A stretch of DNA of 48,763 nucleotides, from the NCBI GenBank assembly GCA_045647885.1, contig JAZRMX010000046.1, positions 1-48,763 of the forward strand, written 5' to 3'. This DNA is from HGM04593 sp045647885. GTDB lineage: Bacteria; Bacteroidota; Bacteroidia; Bacteroidales; Bacteroidaceae. Positions 15,320 to 24,777 of the stretch are shown here, piece after piece. Within the stretch, counting starts at the first letter, position 1; each line of letters begins with the position of its first letter. Made by a program: the position numbers and the translations under genes. Below the pieces are notes generated by a model that saw only the letters and a program-made list of their open reading frames with translations, ran no database searches and was not told the DNA's origin.

Positions 15320-18300
15320 AAATCTCGCCTCGTTAGCCGGCGATTTTGAGGTCGATTTTACAAAAGAGCCATTGGCTTCGGCCGGTATCTTTGCTATAAC
15401 AGGAAGCACCGGTGCAGGAAAGTCCACATTGCTCGATGCTATTAGCCTGGCATTGTATGCCACATCTCCGCGCATAAACAAAGGAAATAACAACGAAGAG
15501 ATTGAGAAAACGAAAAGCAGGTCATTATTGGAGCGTGACTGCCGCAACATTTTGCGAAGAGGCACCGGAAATGCATATGCCGAGGTGGACTTCAAGGCTC
15601 TTGACGGCAAGCTATATCGTGCAAATTGGAGCGTGAACAGGGCTGGAAACAACAGCAACGGCAATATGCAGGACTATAAGATCACTCTTTACAACCTCAC
15701 CGACAACTATATGATAAGCGAGGGTAAGAGTGAAACAAAATCCCGCATAGTGGAGCTTGTCGGCCTTACATTTGATCAGTTTACACGCGCCGTACTTCTG
15801 GCTCAAGGAGAGTTTGCAACTTTCCTTAAAGCATCGCCCAAAGACAAGGCGGAGATTCTTGAAAAGCTCACAGGAACAGATGTATACTCCAGAATTTCAA
15901 AAAAGGTATATGAGCGGTGGAAAAAGGCAGCAGAGGATGTAAAGGAGTTGAATAGTAAGATAGGAGATATAATACTGCTCCCCGAAGAGAAGAAAATGCA
16001 ATTTGCAGAAGAATTGAAGGAGTTTGAGCAGAAACTGCAGAATTGCGAAAGAGAGATCAGGCTCCTCGACAGCAAGCAGGAGTGGATTGAACGCCACAAA
16101 GTGCTTGCCGAGAATCACAGGAAATCGGGCGAGGAATACAGAGTTGCCCAGGAAAACCAAGTTGCTGCAAAAGAGGAATTTGAACGCCTTGCACTCATAG
16201 ACAGCGTGCAGGAGATACGCGACACATATATGTCGGCCATTGAAATAAACAACAATAAAACCAAATGCAGCACTGTCATAGCAGAAGGAAATATAAGAAT
16301 GTCCGAACTTGACAGGAAGTATGCCGATGCGCAGAAAGAGGTCGACGTGTGCATTGAAAAACAGGAAAAGATAAATGCCGAATGGCTCAAAATTCAGCCG
16401 AAGCTCAAAGAAGCACTAACTGTGGAGGCCGACTGCCGAAATAGGGGCAATAAAATAAAAGAGCTTGAGAAAGATGCCGAAACCATTGAAACTGAACTGC
16501 GCAAAAGAGTTACAGAGCTGGAAAAACTAAAAAACAAGGTTGCAGCCGAAGAGAAAGAGATTGAGGCTATAGACAAGTGGTTCGAGGAGCATAAAGCCTA
16601 CACCAGCATTATACCCCAGGCCGAAGTGGTGGTAAGAGATATTACAGATATTGCAACATCGCGCAAGCAAATTGTGGAACGCGAGAAGTTACTTGCACAA
16701 GCTATTACCTTGCTCGAAAATGACGAGAGATTGTTGAAGGAGAAAGAGAAGGAAGCCGAGCTGCTTGAAAAGATATTGCCGGCAGAAATTGCTGCGCTAC
16801 GCAGCCGTCTCGTCGACGGCGAGCCCTGCCCTGTGTGCGGCAGCCGACACCACGACATAACCACTACAACAGAAGAGACACTTGAAGAAGAGCAGCTCAT
16901 AAAAGCGAAAAAGAATATTTGCGAGAGCATAGAACTTACACATAAAAGCATAGATGCAAACAAGAACTCAATAAGCAGCCACAAGGCATACATTGAGAGC
17001 CTCAAGGATAGCATTACCGGCCGTGAGGAAAGGGTTGGCAGCATTCTTACACCCATAAAAGATATTGCAACCACTCTCAACGAGAATTTTGCCAGAGAGC
17101 TTGGGCAGTTAGCTTCTTTATGGAATAGCAATAACAGCCGTAAGAACGATGTATCTTCATCTCTTGTACTCGACAAGACAAACCTTACAACGCTTGTGCA
17201 ACGTATAGAGGAAAAAGAGGAGGAAAAGAAGAAGAACCAGGCCACAACTGCAACCACCCGCAAGGAATTGGAGTTGCTCAAGAAAAAAATCACAGAACTT
17301 ATAGGCGAAGAGGACTCGCCCGAAAATATTGAGCTGAGATACAACAATGCTGTAACAAAAGCTAACAGCCAGGTAACAACAGCTATAGAGAATCGAGGGA
17401 ATATTGTGGCTGAACGCGAAAAGCTCCGTGGCAGTATTTCACAGACTCAAGAAACACTTAAAAGCCTTGAGACACAACACCAGAGTGCAAAAGAGAAGGT
17501 TGAAAAATTTCTTGGCAACAGAGAAGACTCCCTCACGTTGCAGGGATTGCACGCCCTGCTCTCTGTGGATGCAACGGAGATTGCCCGGCTACGCAGCAAG
17601 GCCGATACCCTGCGCAACAAACTTATTGCTGCCGTAACAATGCATAAGGAACGTACAAAGGCTCTTGAGGAGCACGCAATGGCTGCCAACAGACCCGCAG
17701 ATGGCGAAGATGTCGACACATTGAACAGGACTAATGCGGCATTGAAAGAGCAGAAAAAAACGCTGACAGATAACCAGAATGAGATAATCAGCAAACTAAA
17801 GATTGACGAAGAGAACAAAAAGACACACAACCGCTATATTTCCGATTTTAAGGAGAAAGAGAGCATTCTCAATGAATGGAAGATTCTGAACGATGCATTC
17901 GGCTCGGCCGAGGGAGATAAATTCAAAATCATAGCGCAAGGCTATACGCTCGATATACTGTTGGGCTATGCCAATGTACACCTCCAGAATATTTCGAGCA
18001 GGTATAGGCTGGAACGTATGGGAGTTGATTCGCTGAGCATAAAGGTTGTTGATACCGACATTATGGACGAGGTACGCTCGGTCTACTCACTTTCGGGCGG
18101 AGAGACTTTCCTTGTGTCGCTTGCTTTGGCATTGGCTCTGTCGTCGCTCTCGTCGAACAAGATGAACATTGAGTCGCTTTTCATAGACGAGGGATTCGGC
18201 GCACTCGACAACGAGACTTTGCGCACTGCAATGGAAGCGCTTGAGAGGTTACAGGGACAGGGCCGCAAAGTGGGTGTAATTTCGCACCTGCAAGAGATTT

Positions 18301-18377
18301 TGGAACGCATACCTGCAAAAATCAAAGTGATAAAGGAGCAAGAAGGCAAAAGCCGCATAAGCGTGGAAATTTCATAG
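15294..18377 (+). CDS. sbcC: Nuclease SbcCD subunit C (Rad50-like ATPase)
   Basis: A 1027-aa SMC-like ATPase that partners SbcD. Walker A is GSTGAGKSTLLDAI near residue 40. Long coiled coils fill the middle on both sides of a zinc hook CPVC (Cys512 to Cys515). The C-terminus has the ABC signature LSGGETFLVSLALAL and Walker B SLFIDEGFGALD. The hook near the midpoint is the expected geometry for dimerisation of two arms. It is followed 20 nt later by an AddA-like helicase-nuclease gene, making a compact DNA-end-repair operon. Confidence 0.96.
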   Translation: MKILAIRGRNLASLAGDFEVDFTKEPLASAGIFAITGSTGAGKSTLLDAISLALYATSPRINKGNNNEEIEKTKSRSLLERDCRNILRRGTGNAYAEVDFKALDGKLYRANWSVNRAGNNSNGNMQDYKITLYNLTDNYMISEGKSETKSRIVELVGLTFDQFTRAVLLAQGEFATFLKASPKDKAEILEKLTGTDVYSRISKKVYERWKKAAEDVKELNSKIGDIILLPEEKKMQFAEELKEFEQKLQNCEREIRLLDSKQEWIERHKVLAENHRKSGEEYRVAQENQVAAKEEFERLALIDSVQEIRDTYMSAIEINNNKTKCSTVIAEGNIRMSELDRKYADAQKEVDVCIEKQEKINAEWLKIQPKLKEALTVEADCRNRGNKIKELEKDAETIETELRKRVTELEKLKNKVAAEEKEIEAIDKWFEEHKAYTSIIPQAEVVVRDITDIATSRKQIVEREKLLAQAITLLENDERLLKEKEKEAELLEKILPAEIAALRSRLVDGEPCPVCGSRHHDITTTTEETLEEEQLIKAKKNICESIELTHKSIDANKNSISSHKAYIESLKDSITGREERVGSILTPIKDIATTLNENFARELGQLASLWNSNNSRKNDVSSSLVLDKTNLTTLVQRIEEKEEEKKKNQATTATTRKELELLKKKITELIGEEDSPENIELRYNNAVTKANSQVTTAIENRGNIVAEREKLRGSISQTQETLKSLETQHQSAKEKVEKFLGNREDSLTLQGLHALLSVDATEIARLRSKADTLRNKLIAAVTMHKERTKALEEHAMAANRPADGEDVDTLNRTNAALKEQKKTLTDNQNEIISKLKIDEENKKTHNRYISDFKEKESILNEWKILNDAFGSAEGDKFKIIAQGYTLDILLGYANVHLQNISSRYRLERMGVDSLSIKVVDTDIMDEVRSVYSLSGGETFLVSLALALALSSLSSNKMNIESLFIDEGFGALDNETLRTAMEALERLQGQGRKVGVISHLQEILERIPAKIKVIKEQEGKSRISVEIS

Positions 18378-18397
18378 ATTTGGATTGGAGAAGAGAT

Positions 18398-21300
18398 ATG
18401 GAAGAGAGAAAAAATTTAGAGGTATTCAGAGCATCGGCTGGCTCGGGAAAAACATTTATCCTGGCAGTGAGATACATAACGCTGCTCATTAAACAACCCA
18501 CAGCATACAAACATATTGTCGCCGTAACATTCACCAACAAGGCTACGGGCGAGATGAAAGAACGCATTTTAAGCCAGCTCTACGGCATTGCGTATAACCT
18601 TCCATCGTCGCGCGATTATATGGAGAAGATGCGCGAAGCCTACCCTACTTTCTCTTATGAGAAGATTAGTAAACAGGCAAGAACAGCGCTTAACCTCATA
18701 TTGCACGACTACGGACATTTCCGCATACAAACCATAGACTCTTTCTTCCAGTCGGTACTGCGCAGCCTTGCAAAAGAGTTGGAACTTAATGGCGATGTTG
18801 AATTTACGCTTAATGGAGAAGAACTGCTGGACGAGGCTATAGACACATACATAAGACGCCTGGAAGAGGGTTCGGAGGAAATTAAACAGATAGTAAATTT
18901 TGTTGAGGACAACCTCAACAACAATAAGACGTGGAAAGTTACATACGCCATTAAGAACTTTGCACGCAACCTTCTGAAAGAGGAGTATCAGGAGCGTGGC
19001 GAAAAATTGCGTAAGCAGATTGAGGAGGAAAATGGCAAGAAGCTTAAAGAGTTCTACCGCGAAGTAAAAGAGACTGAGGAGAAGATTACCGGAAGAGTAA
19101 AAAGTATTGCCAATGAGTTTTTTGCTATGGCACAGGGGTATGGCCCGGATAGTTTCTACGGGAGGTCACGAGGTGGCATTTGGGGTTTCTTTGAAAAGAT
19201 GAAAAGTGGCAATATAACAGCTATGAGCGACAGAATTAAGGAGCTCATAGTAAAAAGCGACAAAATCTCGTCTATAGACGGAATTAACGACAGAATTGCA
19301 CGCTTGCTTGCCGAGGCTAAAGAGATTGAGGAGGAGAAGACCGAAACACTAAACAGCTGCCGCCTGTCGCTCGACAAATATCACCAGTTGGGATTGTTGA
19401 ACACTATTGCAAAAACGCTGAAAGAGGAGAACTACAGAGAGAACCGTTTCCTGCTCGCCGAGACCACCTACTTCTTGAGCAGTATGATAACGAATAACAC
19501 TTCGTTTATATTCGAGAAGATTGGTACTGAAATAAACCACATATTCATAGATGAATTCCAGGATACATCGAAGCTGCAGTGGGACTGTTTCAAAATACTT
19601 TTTGAAGAGGTATTGGCACGTGGCAATTACAACCTCATTGTGGGCGATGTAAAACAATCGATCTACAGGTGGAGGAACAGCGACTGGAACATAATGAACA
19701 ATATTGAAAAATTCCACCCCGAAACCATTAAGATAGCCTCGCAAGAGGTACAACAGGGCGGTGCAATATACAAATCGACAAATTACCGCAGCAGCCGTCG
19801 CATTGTAACATTCAATAACCAGCTTTACAGACACGCGACAAAGGTAATATCCGAAGATTTTGAGAAGAAAGTTGGTGAGGATATAAAGAAACTCACCCGG
19901 GCTTACTTTGATGTGGAGCAGGCAGTACCGGAGAAACGCGCAAATGAGGGATACGTAGAAATCAGAGGTATAGAGAAAGGGAACAGCCGAAGCGGAATGA
20001 AGAAAGAGGCTATAACACAGCTTATGAAAACGCTTCACGAAGTTATAGAGGAGAAGGGAGTGCTACCTAAAGACATTGCCATTCTATTACGTGGAAACGA
20101 TATAATAAGCGACATTGTGGAAGCATTCAAGCTTGAATTCCCTCTGCTTAAAATAGTATCGAACGAGGCATACAGGCTGGCGGCATCCACTGCTCTGCAA
20201 CTGATAATTGCAGCGATAAGACATATAGCAGTACCCGAAGATGATATAAACCTTGTAAACTTCGTAACTCTTTATAACAAAGCAACAAGCGAGAACAAAA
20301 CGGAGATTTGCGAACTTGTGGAAAAAGAGGAGCGTACACGTTTCCTACCCATAGAATATATAGAAGAGTTGCCACGTCTGAAAGGGTTGCCTATATACGA
20401 GCTGATAGAGAAGATTATCTCTCTGCTGCACATATCAAAGATGAAAGGAGAAGAGGCCTATCTCTTTACCTTCCTCGACCACGCATCCCAGTGCATCAAC
20501 AATAAATGTGCCGACATTAATGGCTTTCTTGAGATGTGGGATGAAAAACTGTGCGACGAAACAATACCGGCCGCAACAAGCGACAGTGTTACGGTAATGA
20601 CTATCCATAAATCAAAAGGATTGGAATTTGACACGGTAATCATACCCTTCTGCGACTGGAACCTCACAGGATTGCCAAACAGCACTTTGTGGTGCGAACC
20701 CAAGGAATACCCATTCAACAAACTGAGCCTGCTTCCCATAAACAGACAGGAGAGTATGCTGAATTCAATTTACGCAAAGGAGTATAACAAAGAGCTGTTA
20801 TACCAGATTGTGGACAACCTGAATATACTGTATGTTGCTACAACGCGCGCAAAGAACAACCTTTATATATTCACCGATGCGCAAGGTGGCAAAGGTTTTA
20901 CAATGTCGAAACTGGTAAACGCTGTTTTAGACAATATAGAGGGATTTGAAGATTCCACATATGACAGGAACAACTTTGTTTTCAGTTATGGAGAAACTGT
21001 AGGGGCAAAAACAGAATCGGACAAAAAGCAGCAGGATAACCCGTTTGCTGCCGGTGAAAATATACAGGAACAGGGATTTGACTACTACGAGAACAAGCTA
21101 ACCTTCAAACAGTCGCGCGAACTTGCCCGCTTCCTTGCAAGCGACAAGCAATATGTCCGCAACTACGAATATGCTGCACGTGGCGAACTTATGCATAGTA
21201 TACTGGCACAGTTGAACACTGGTAAAGAGCTTGCACGCCTGCTCGAAAAGATGTACATAGAAGGACTGATATCAAGCGAAAAAGAGAAGGCATATATCAA

Positions 21301-21604
21301 GAACAAAATTGAAAAAGCTATTGAAGCACCCGAAACCAGAGAGTGGTTCAGCGGTAAATACCAACTATTCAACGAATGTGCCATTTTATGCAACAGCTAC
21401 AAAGAGGGTAAAAAGAATTTCCGCCCCGACCGTGTAATGGTAAAAGAGAAAGAGGCTGTTGTGGTGGATTACAAGTTTGCAAGAAAGAGTGCCGAACACG
21501 TTGAACAGGTAAAGGATTATATGGAACTACTAAAAATGATTGGTTACACCGACGTGAAAGGGTATGTTTGGTATGTTGATAAAAACGAGATTGAGAGGAT
21601 TTGA
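18398..21604 (+). CDS. AddA/RecB-like UvrD-family helicase-nuclease
   Basis: A 1068-aa superfamily 1 helicase with a C-terminal nuclease. Walker A is ASAGSGKTF near the N-terminus, with FTNKATGEMKERI after it. Walker B/DExx is HIFIDEFQDTSKLQW, followed by GDVKQSIYRWRNSD. Late helicase motifs are VMTIHKSKGLEFDTVI and YVATTRAKNNLYIF. The last 80 residues hold a PD-(D/E)XK-type site (RPDRVM then VVVDYKFA). The layout is that of AddA or RecB, which unwind and trim double-strand breaks before recombination. The ATG at 18398 is preferred over a TTG at 18380. It ends beside an AddB-like gene, so an AddAB-type complex is likely. Confidence 0.88.
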   Translation: MEERKNLEVFRASAGSGKTFILAVRYITLLIKQPTAYKHIVAVTFTNKATGEMKERILSQLYGIAYNLPSSRDYMEKMREAYPTFSYEKISKQARTALNLILHDYGHFRIQTIDSFFQSVLRSLAKELELNGDVEFTLNGEELLDEAIDTYIRRLEEGSEEIKQIVNFVEDNLNNNKTWKVTYAIKNFARNLLKEEYQERGEKLRKQIEEENGKKLKEFYREVKETEEKITGRVKSIANEFFAMAQGYGPDSFYGRSRGGIWGFFEKMKSGNITAMSDRIKELIVKSDKISSIDGINDRIARLLAEAKEIEEEKTETLNSCRLSLDKYHQLGLLNTIAKTLKEENYRENRFLLAETTYFLSSMITNNTSFIFEKIGTEINHIFIDEFQDTSKLQWDCFKILFEEVLARGNYNLIVGDVKQSIYRWRNSDWNIMNNIEKFHPETIKIASQEVQQGGAIYKSTNYRSSRRIVTFNNQLYRHATKVISEDFEKKVGEDIKKLTRAYFDVEQAVPEKRANEGYVEIRGIEKGNSRSGMKKEAITQLMKTLHEVIEEKGVLPKDIAILLRGNDIISDIVEAFKLEFPLLKIVSNEAYRLAASTALQLIIAAIRHIAVPEDDINLVNFVTLYNKATSENKTEICELVEKEERTRFLPIEYIEELPRLKGLPIYELIEKIISLLHISKMKGEEAYLFTFLDHASQCINNKCADINGFLEMWDEKLCDETIPAATSDSVTVMTIHKSKGLEFDTVIIPFCDWNLTGLPNSTLWCEPKEYPFNKLSLLPINRQESMLNSIYAKEYNKELLYQIVDNLNILYVATTRAKNNLYIFTDAQGGKGFTMSKLVNAVLDNIEGFEDSTYDRNNFVFSYGETVGAKTESDKKQQDNPFAAGENIQEQGFDYYENKLTFKQSRELARFLASDKQYVRNYEYAARGELMHSILAQLNTGKELARLLEKMYIEGLISSEKEKAYIKNKIEKAIEAPETREWFSGKYQLFNECAILCNSYKEGKKNFRPDRVMVKEKEAVVVDYKFARKSAEHVEQVKDYMELLKMIGYTDVKGYVWYVDKNEIERI

Positions 21605-21606
21605 TT

Positions 21607-24540
21607 ATGACACATTTTTTAAAACTTGTTGCCGACGACTTATATAACCGCTACAACGGCAATTTTGAGAGGATGGCTATTGTTTTTCCCAATAAGCGTG
21701 CAAGCCTCTTTTTCAACGAATATCTGCTGCAGAAGATAGGCGACAAGGCTATCTGGAGCCCTGCATATATAACAATCAGCGAACTTTTTGAGCAAAGTTC
21801 AGACAGCGTGGTTGCCGACCCTATACTGCTTGTGAGCAGGTTGTACAAGGAGTACGTAAAGCATACCGGCAGCAACGATACTCTCGACAGTTTCTACTAC
21901 TGGGGAGAAATGCTTGTCAAAGACTTTGACGATGTAGACAAGAACCTTGCTCCTGCCGACAAACTCTTTGCCAACATAAAGGATTTGCGCGAGTTGGGCA
22001 CAGCAAAAGACATTCTCGACGAGGAGCAGAAGGATGCTATCAAACGCTTCTTTACAAACTTCTGCCCCGAGAAAGAGAGCCCGATAAAAGAGAAGTTTAC
22101 CAGAATATGGGAAGTACTCTACCCCATCTACTCGTCGTTTAAGGAGAGCCTGCGCAAAGAAGGACTCGCTTACCAGGGTATGCTGTACCGCGATGTAATA
22201 GAGAATGGCGAAGATATGAATTTTGCATACCAGAAGTATGCATTCGTAGGCTTCAATGCGCTTAACGGTGTAGAAAACAAGCTATTCGACATTTTGAAGA
22301 GAGAGAGAAAAACACTCTTTTACTGGGACTACGACAAGCACTACATTGAGAACAAACAGCACGAGGCCGGGCATTTTATGCGCAATAATCTACAGCGTTT
22401 CCCCAATGCTTTGCCCAGTGACTGTTTCAACAACATCGAAGGCAGTAAGGATATCTCTTTTGTATCGGCAAACAGCGACAACATACAGGCGCGCTATGTC
22501 TCCACCTGGCTAAAGGAGAACCTGAGCGAGAACGAGATTGACACCGCTATAGTACTGTGCGACGAGACCATGCTTGAGCCTACCATACACTCCCTGCCCG
22601 ACGAAGCCAATGGAAAGAGATTACAGCACCTTAACGTTACTATGGGATACCCAATATCCCACACACCAATATACACCCTGATAAGGCAGTTGGTCGATCT
22701 GCAGGTGCGTGGCTACGACAAGAAACAAGAAAGATTCACCTTGGCAGCAGTAGAGAATATATTAAAACACCCATATATAATCGCCTGCAGCCCCAACGCA
22801 TACCCCCTACGCGAGAAACTCCTTGCCGAAAAACGCTTCTTCCCATCGAACGAAGAACTTTGCGCCGACGAGATTCTCACAATGCTGTTCACACGCACCG
22901 ACAACAATGCCGACTGGATGCGTAACATAGCTGCGCTCATTTACGCCATTGCCAATGAACGTTCCCAGGCAACAGAGATTACCGACGACCTTTACGAAGA
23001 GCTCTTCTGCGAAGCGTTGCTTAAAGCACACACACAGACACTGCGCCTGCTCTCACTCATAGAAAAGGGAGAGATTGATATGCAGCAAAGTGCCATCGGT
23101 AACCTGCTTATAAGAGTAATTTCACAATTGAGTATGCCGTTCCACGGTGAGCCGGTAGTGGGTTTGCAGGTGATGGGACTCCTTGAGACACGTAACCTCG
23201 ATTTCAAGAACATTATTATCCTTGCAGCAAACGAGGGCAACCTGCCCAAAAGCAGTAGCGACAATTCGTACATTCCTTACAACCTTCGCTGCGCCTTCGG
23301 GCTAACTATGAGCGAACACCGCGATGCCATCTATGCCTACTATTTCTATCGCCTCTTGCAACGTGCCGAGAAGGTTACAATACTTTACAACAGCTCCACC
23401 GAAAGCAAGACCAAAGGAGAATGTTCGCGCTTTCTGCTGCAGATACTTGGAAGCAACCTGTATGATGTAAAGCGTATAAAATTGGAGGCCGAACAGAATA
23501 ACAGCGAAATTACAGTAAACGCAATAAAGAAAAGTCCCGATATTATGCAGAAGCTGCACCAGCGCTTTAACCTTACAGTAAACAAAAAAGCATCGTTGCT
23601 CACACCATCGGGAATAAACCGTTACCTTACCTGTGGCCTCAAATTCTTCTATTACTACGTTATGAACCTCACGGAATTGGAGGAGGTTGACACAGAACTC
23701 AAACCCACAGATTTCGGAAATATTTTCCACGCTGCTGCCGAAATGCTCTATGACGAAATTTTAGAAAAGAACAACGGCACGATTGATAAATCGGACTTTG
23801 AGAGATACATAAAAGTTCCCCAATATCTACACAAATTCATTGACGATGCTTTTGTGGAAAAGTTCTTCAAGAAAGGAAACAAGGCTGTTTACAACGGAGA
23901 GCAATTCATAAACAAAGGAGTCTTGTACGATTTCCTTCGTAGGCTCGTAAAAATGGACAACGCCTACACTCCCTTCAAATATGTCGGCAGCGAGAAACTC
24001 ATACGTATGCCCTTCGCTGTAAAAGGTAGTGAAGGAAACAATATTCTGCTCAACATTGGTGGTATAATAGACCGTGTAGACATAAAAGACAATGTGCTGA
24101 ATATTGTCGATTACAAAACCGGCGGAAAGCAGGAGGAAAAAAATACCCTTGAAGATATCTTTGCTCATAATACCTCCAGCGCCGGATACTGCTTCCAGGC
24201 CTTCCTCTATTCTGCGGTAATTATAGAATTGCTGAAAAGAGAACAGAACTTCGCTAACGACAAGAAACTTTCGTGGATGGAGAAGGTTAAAAAGGAGAAT
24301 GTTAAAAAAGTGGTACCGTCACTCCTGTACATCCACCAAAAAGCCGATGCTTCGCGCGAGGATTTCATTGTCAATCTCGACAAAAAGCCCATAGACGATG
24401 TGGCAGAGTTCAAAGATGAATTTATGGATAAACTGCACGATGTGCTGAGCGAGATTTTTGACAGCAATAAGGATTTTGAACCAACAACAGAGAAAGAGAG
24501 ATGCACATTCTGCGAATACCGCGGAATCTGTGGCAGATAA
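21607..24540 (+). CDS. AddB-like PD-(D/E)XK nuclease
   Basis: A 977-aa protein resembling AddB subunits. It has a degenerate UvrD-like body without a recognisable Walker A motif, starting with AIVFPNKRASLFFNEYL. The C-terminal nuclease contains GIIDRVD then NIVDYKTGG. An iron-sulfur staple like that of AddB is suggested by one Cys before the domain (RYLTCGLKFFYYYV) and three at the very end (CTFCEYRGIC). The family nicks and processes the strand opposite to the AddA subunit. The ATG at 21607 is preferred over a TTG at 21601; it begins just after the stop codon of the AddA-like gene, indicating coupling. It closes the four-gene operon. Confidence 0.87.
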   Translation: MTHFLKLVADDLYNRYNGNFERMAIVFPNKRASLFFNEYLLQKIGDKAIWSPAYITISELFEQSSDSVVADPILLVSRLYKEYVKHTGSNDTLDSFYYWGEMLVKDFDDVDKNLAPADKLFANIKDLRELGTAKDILDEEQKDAIKRFFTNFCPEKESPIKEKFTRIWEVLYPIYSSFKESLRKEGLAYQGMLYRDVIENGEDMNFAYQKYAFVGFNALNGVENKLFDILKRERKTLFYWDYDKHYIENKQHEAGHFMRNNLQRFPNALPSDCFNNIEGSKDISFVSANSDNIQARYVSTWLKENLSENEIDTAIVLCDETMLEPTIHSLPDEANGKRLQHLNVTMGYPISHTPIYTLIRQLVDLQVRGYDKKQERFTLAAVENILKHPYIIACSPNAYPLREKLLAEKRFFPSNEELCADEILTMLFTRTDNNADWMRNIAALIYAIANERSQATEITDDLYEELFCEALLKAHTQTLRLLSLIEKGEIDMQQSAIGNLLIRVISQLSMPFHGEPVVGLQVMGLLETRNLDFKNIIILAANEGNLPKSSSDNSYIPYNLRCAFGLTMSEHRDAIYAYYFYRLLQRAEKVTILYNSSTESKTKGECSRFLLQILGSNLYDVKRIKLEAEQNNSEITVNAIKKSPDIMQKLHQRFNLTVNKKASLLTPSGINRYLTCGLKFFYYYVMNLTELEEVDTELKPTDFGNIFHAAAEMLYDEILEKNNGTIDKSDFERYIKVPQYLHKFIDDAFVEKFFKKGNKAVYNGEQFINKGVLYDFLRRLVKMDNAYTPFKYVGSEKLIRMPFAVKGSEGNNILLNIGGIIDRVDIKDNVLNIVDYKTGGKQEEKNTLEDIFAHNTSSAGYCFQAFLYSAVIIELLKREQNFANDKKLSWMEKVKKENVKKVVPSLLYIHQKADASREDFIVNLDKKPIDDVAEFKDEFMDKLHDVLSEIFDSNKDFEPTTEKERCTFCEYRGICGR

Positions 24541-24744
24541 AGAGTGTTTTTCCTTATTTGCACGGGATTTGCACGGATTACAGCCTTCGCCGATGCGGCA
24601 TAAAACAATATTTAACAAAATAAGGCTGAACATTATAGAAACGCACGTGTTATATTTATGTGTTTTTCATAGTAATAATAGATTTTCGTGCGTGTCCACT
24701 TGTGAAAGCCGGCACCCCGACGGGTAAAAGCGTTTACTCGAAAC

Positions 24745-24777
24745 AAGAGTTGTACTTTCCCCTTGAGTACAACTCTT
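24745..24777. terminator. Terminator overlapping the stop of the U32 peptidase gene
   Basis: A perfect 12-bp inverted repeat (24745-24756 with 24766-24777) with a 9-nt loop. On the plus strand it is followed by ATTTTTTG and could end the DNA-repair operon. On the minus strand it begins within the TAA of the U32 gene. The gap 24541-24744 has only a short direct repeat ATTTGCACGG near 24557-24580. Confidence 0.75.

Noticed and set aside
24541..24744. Possible riboswitch or small RNA between the AddB-like gene and the U32 gene
   Set aside because: Only short GC-rich words and a 10-bp direct repeat; no consistent multi-stem fold or known motif that I can recognise.
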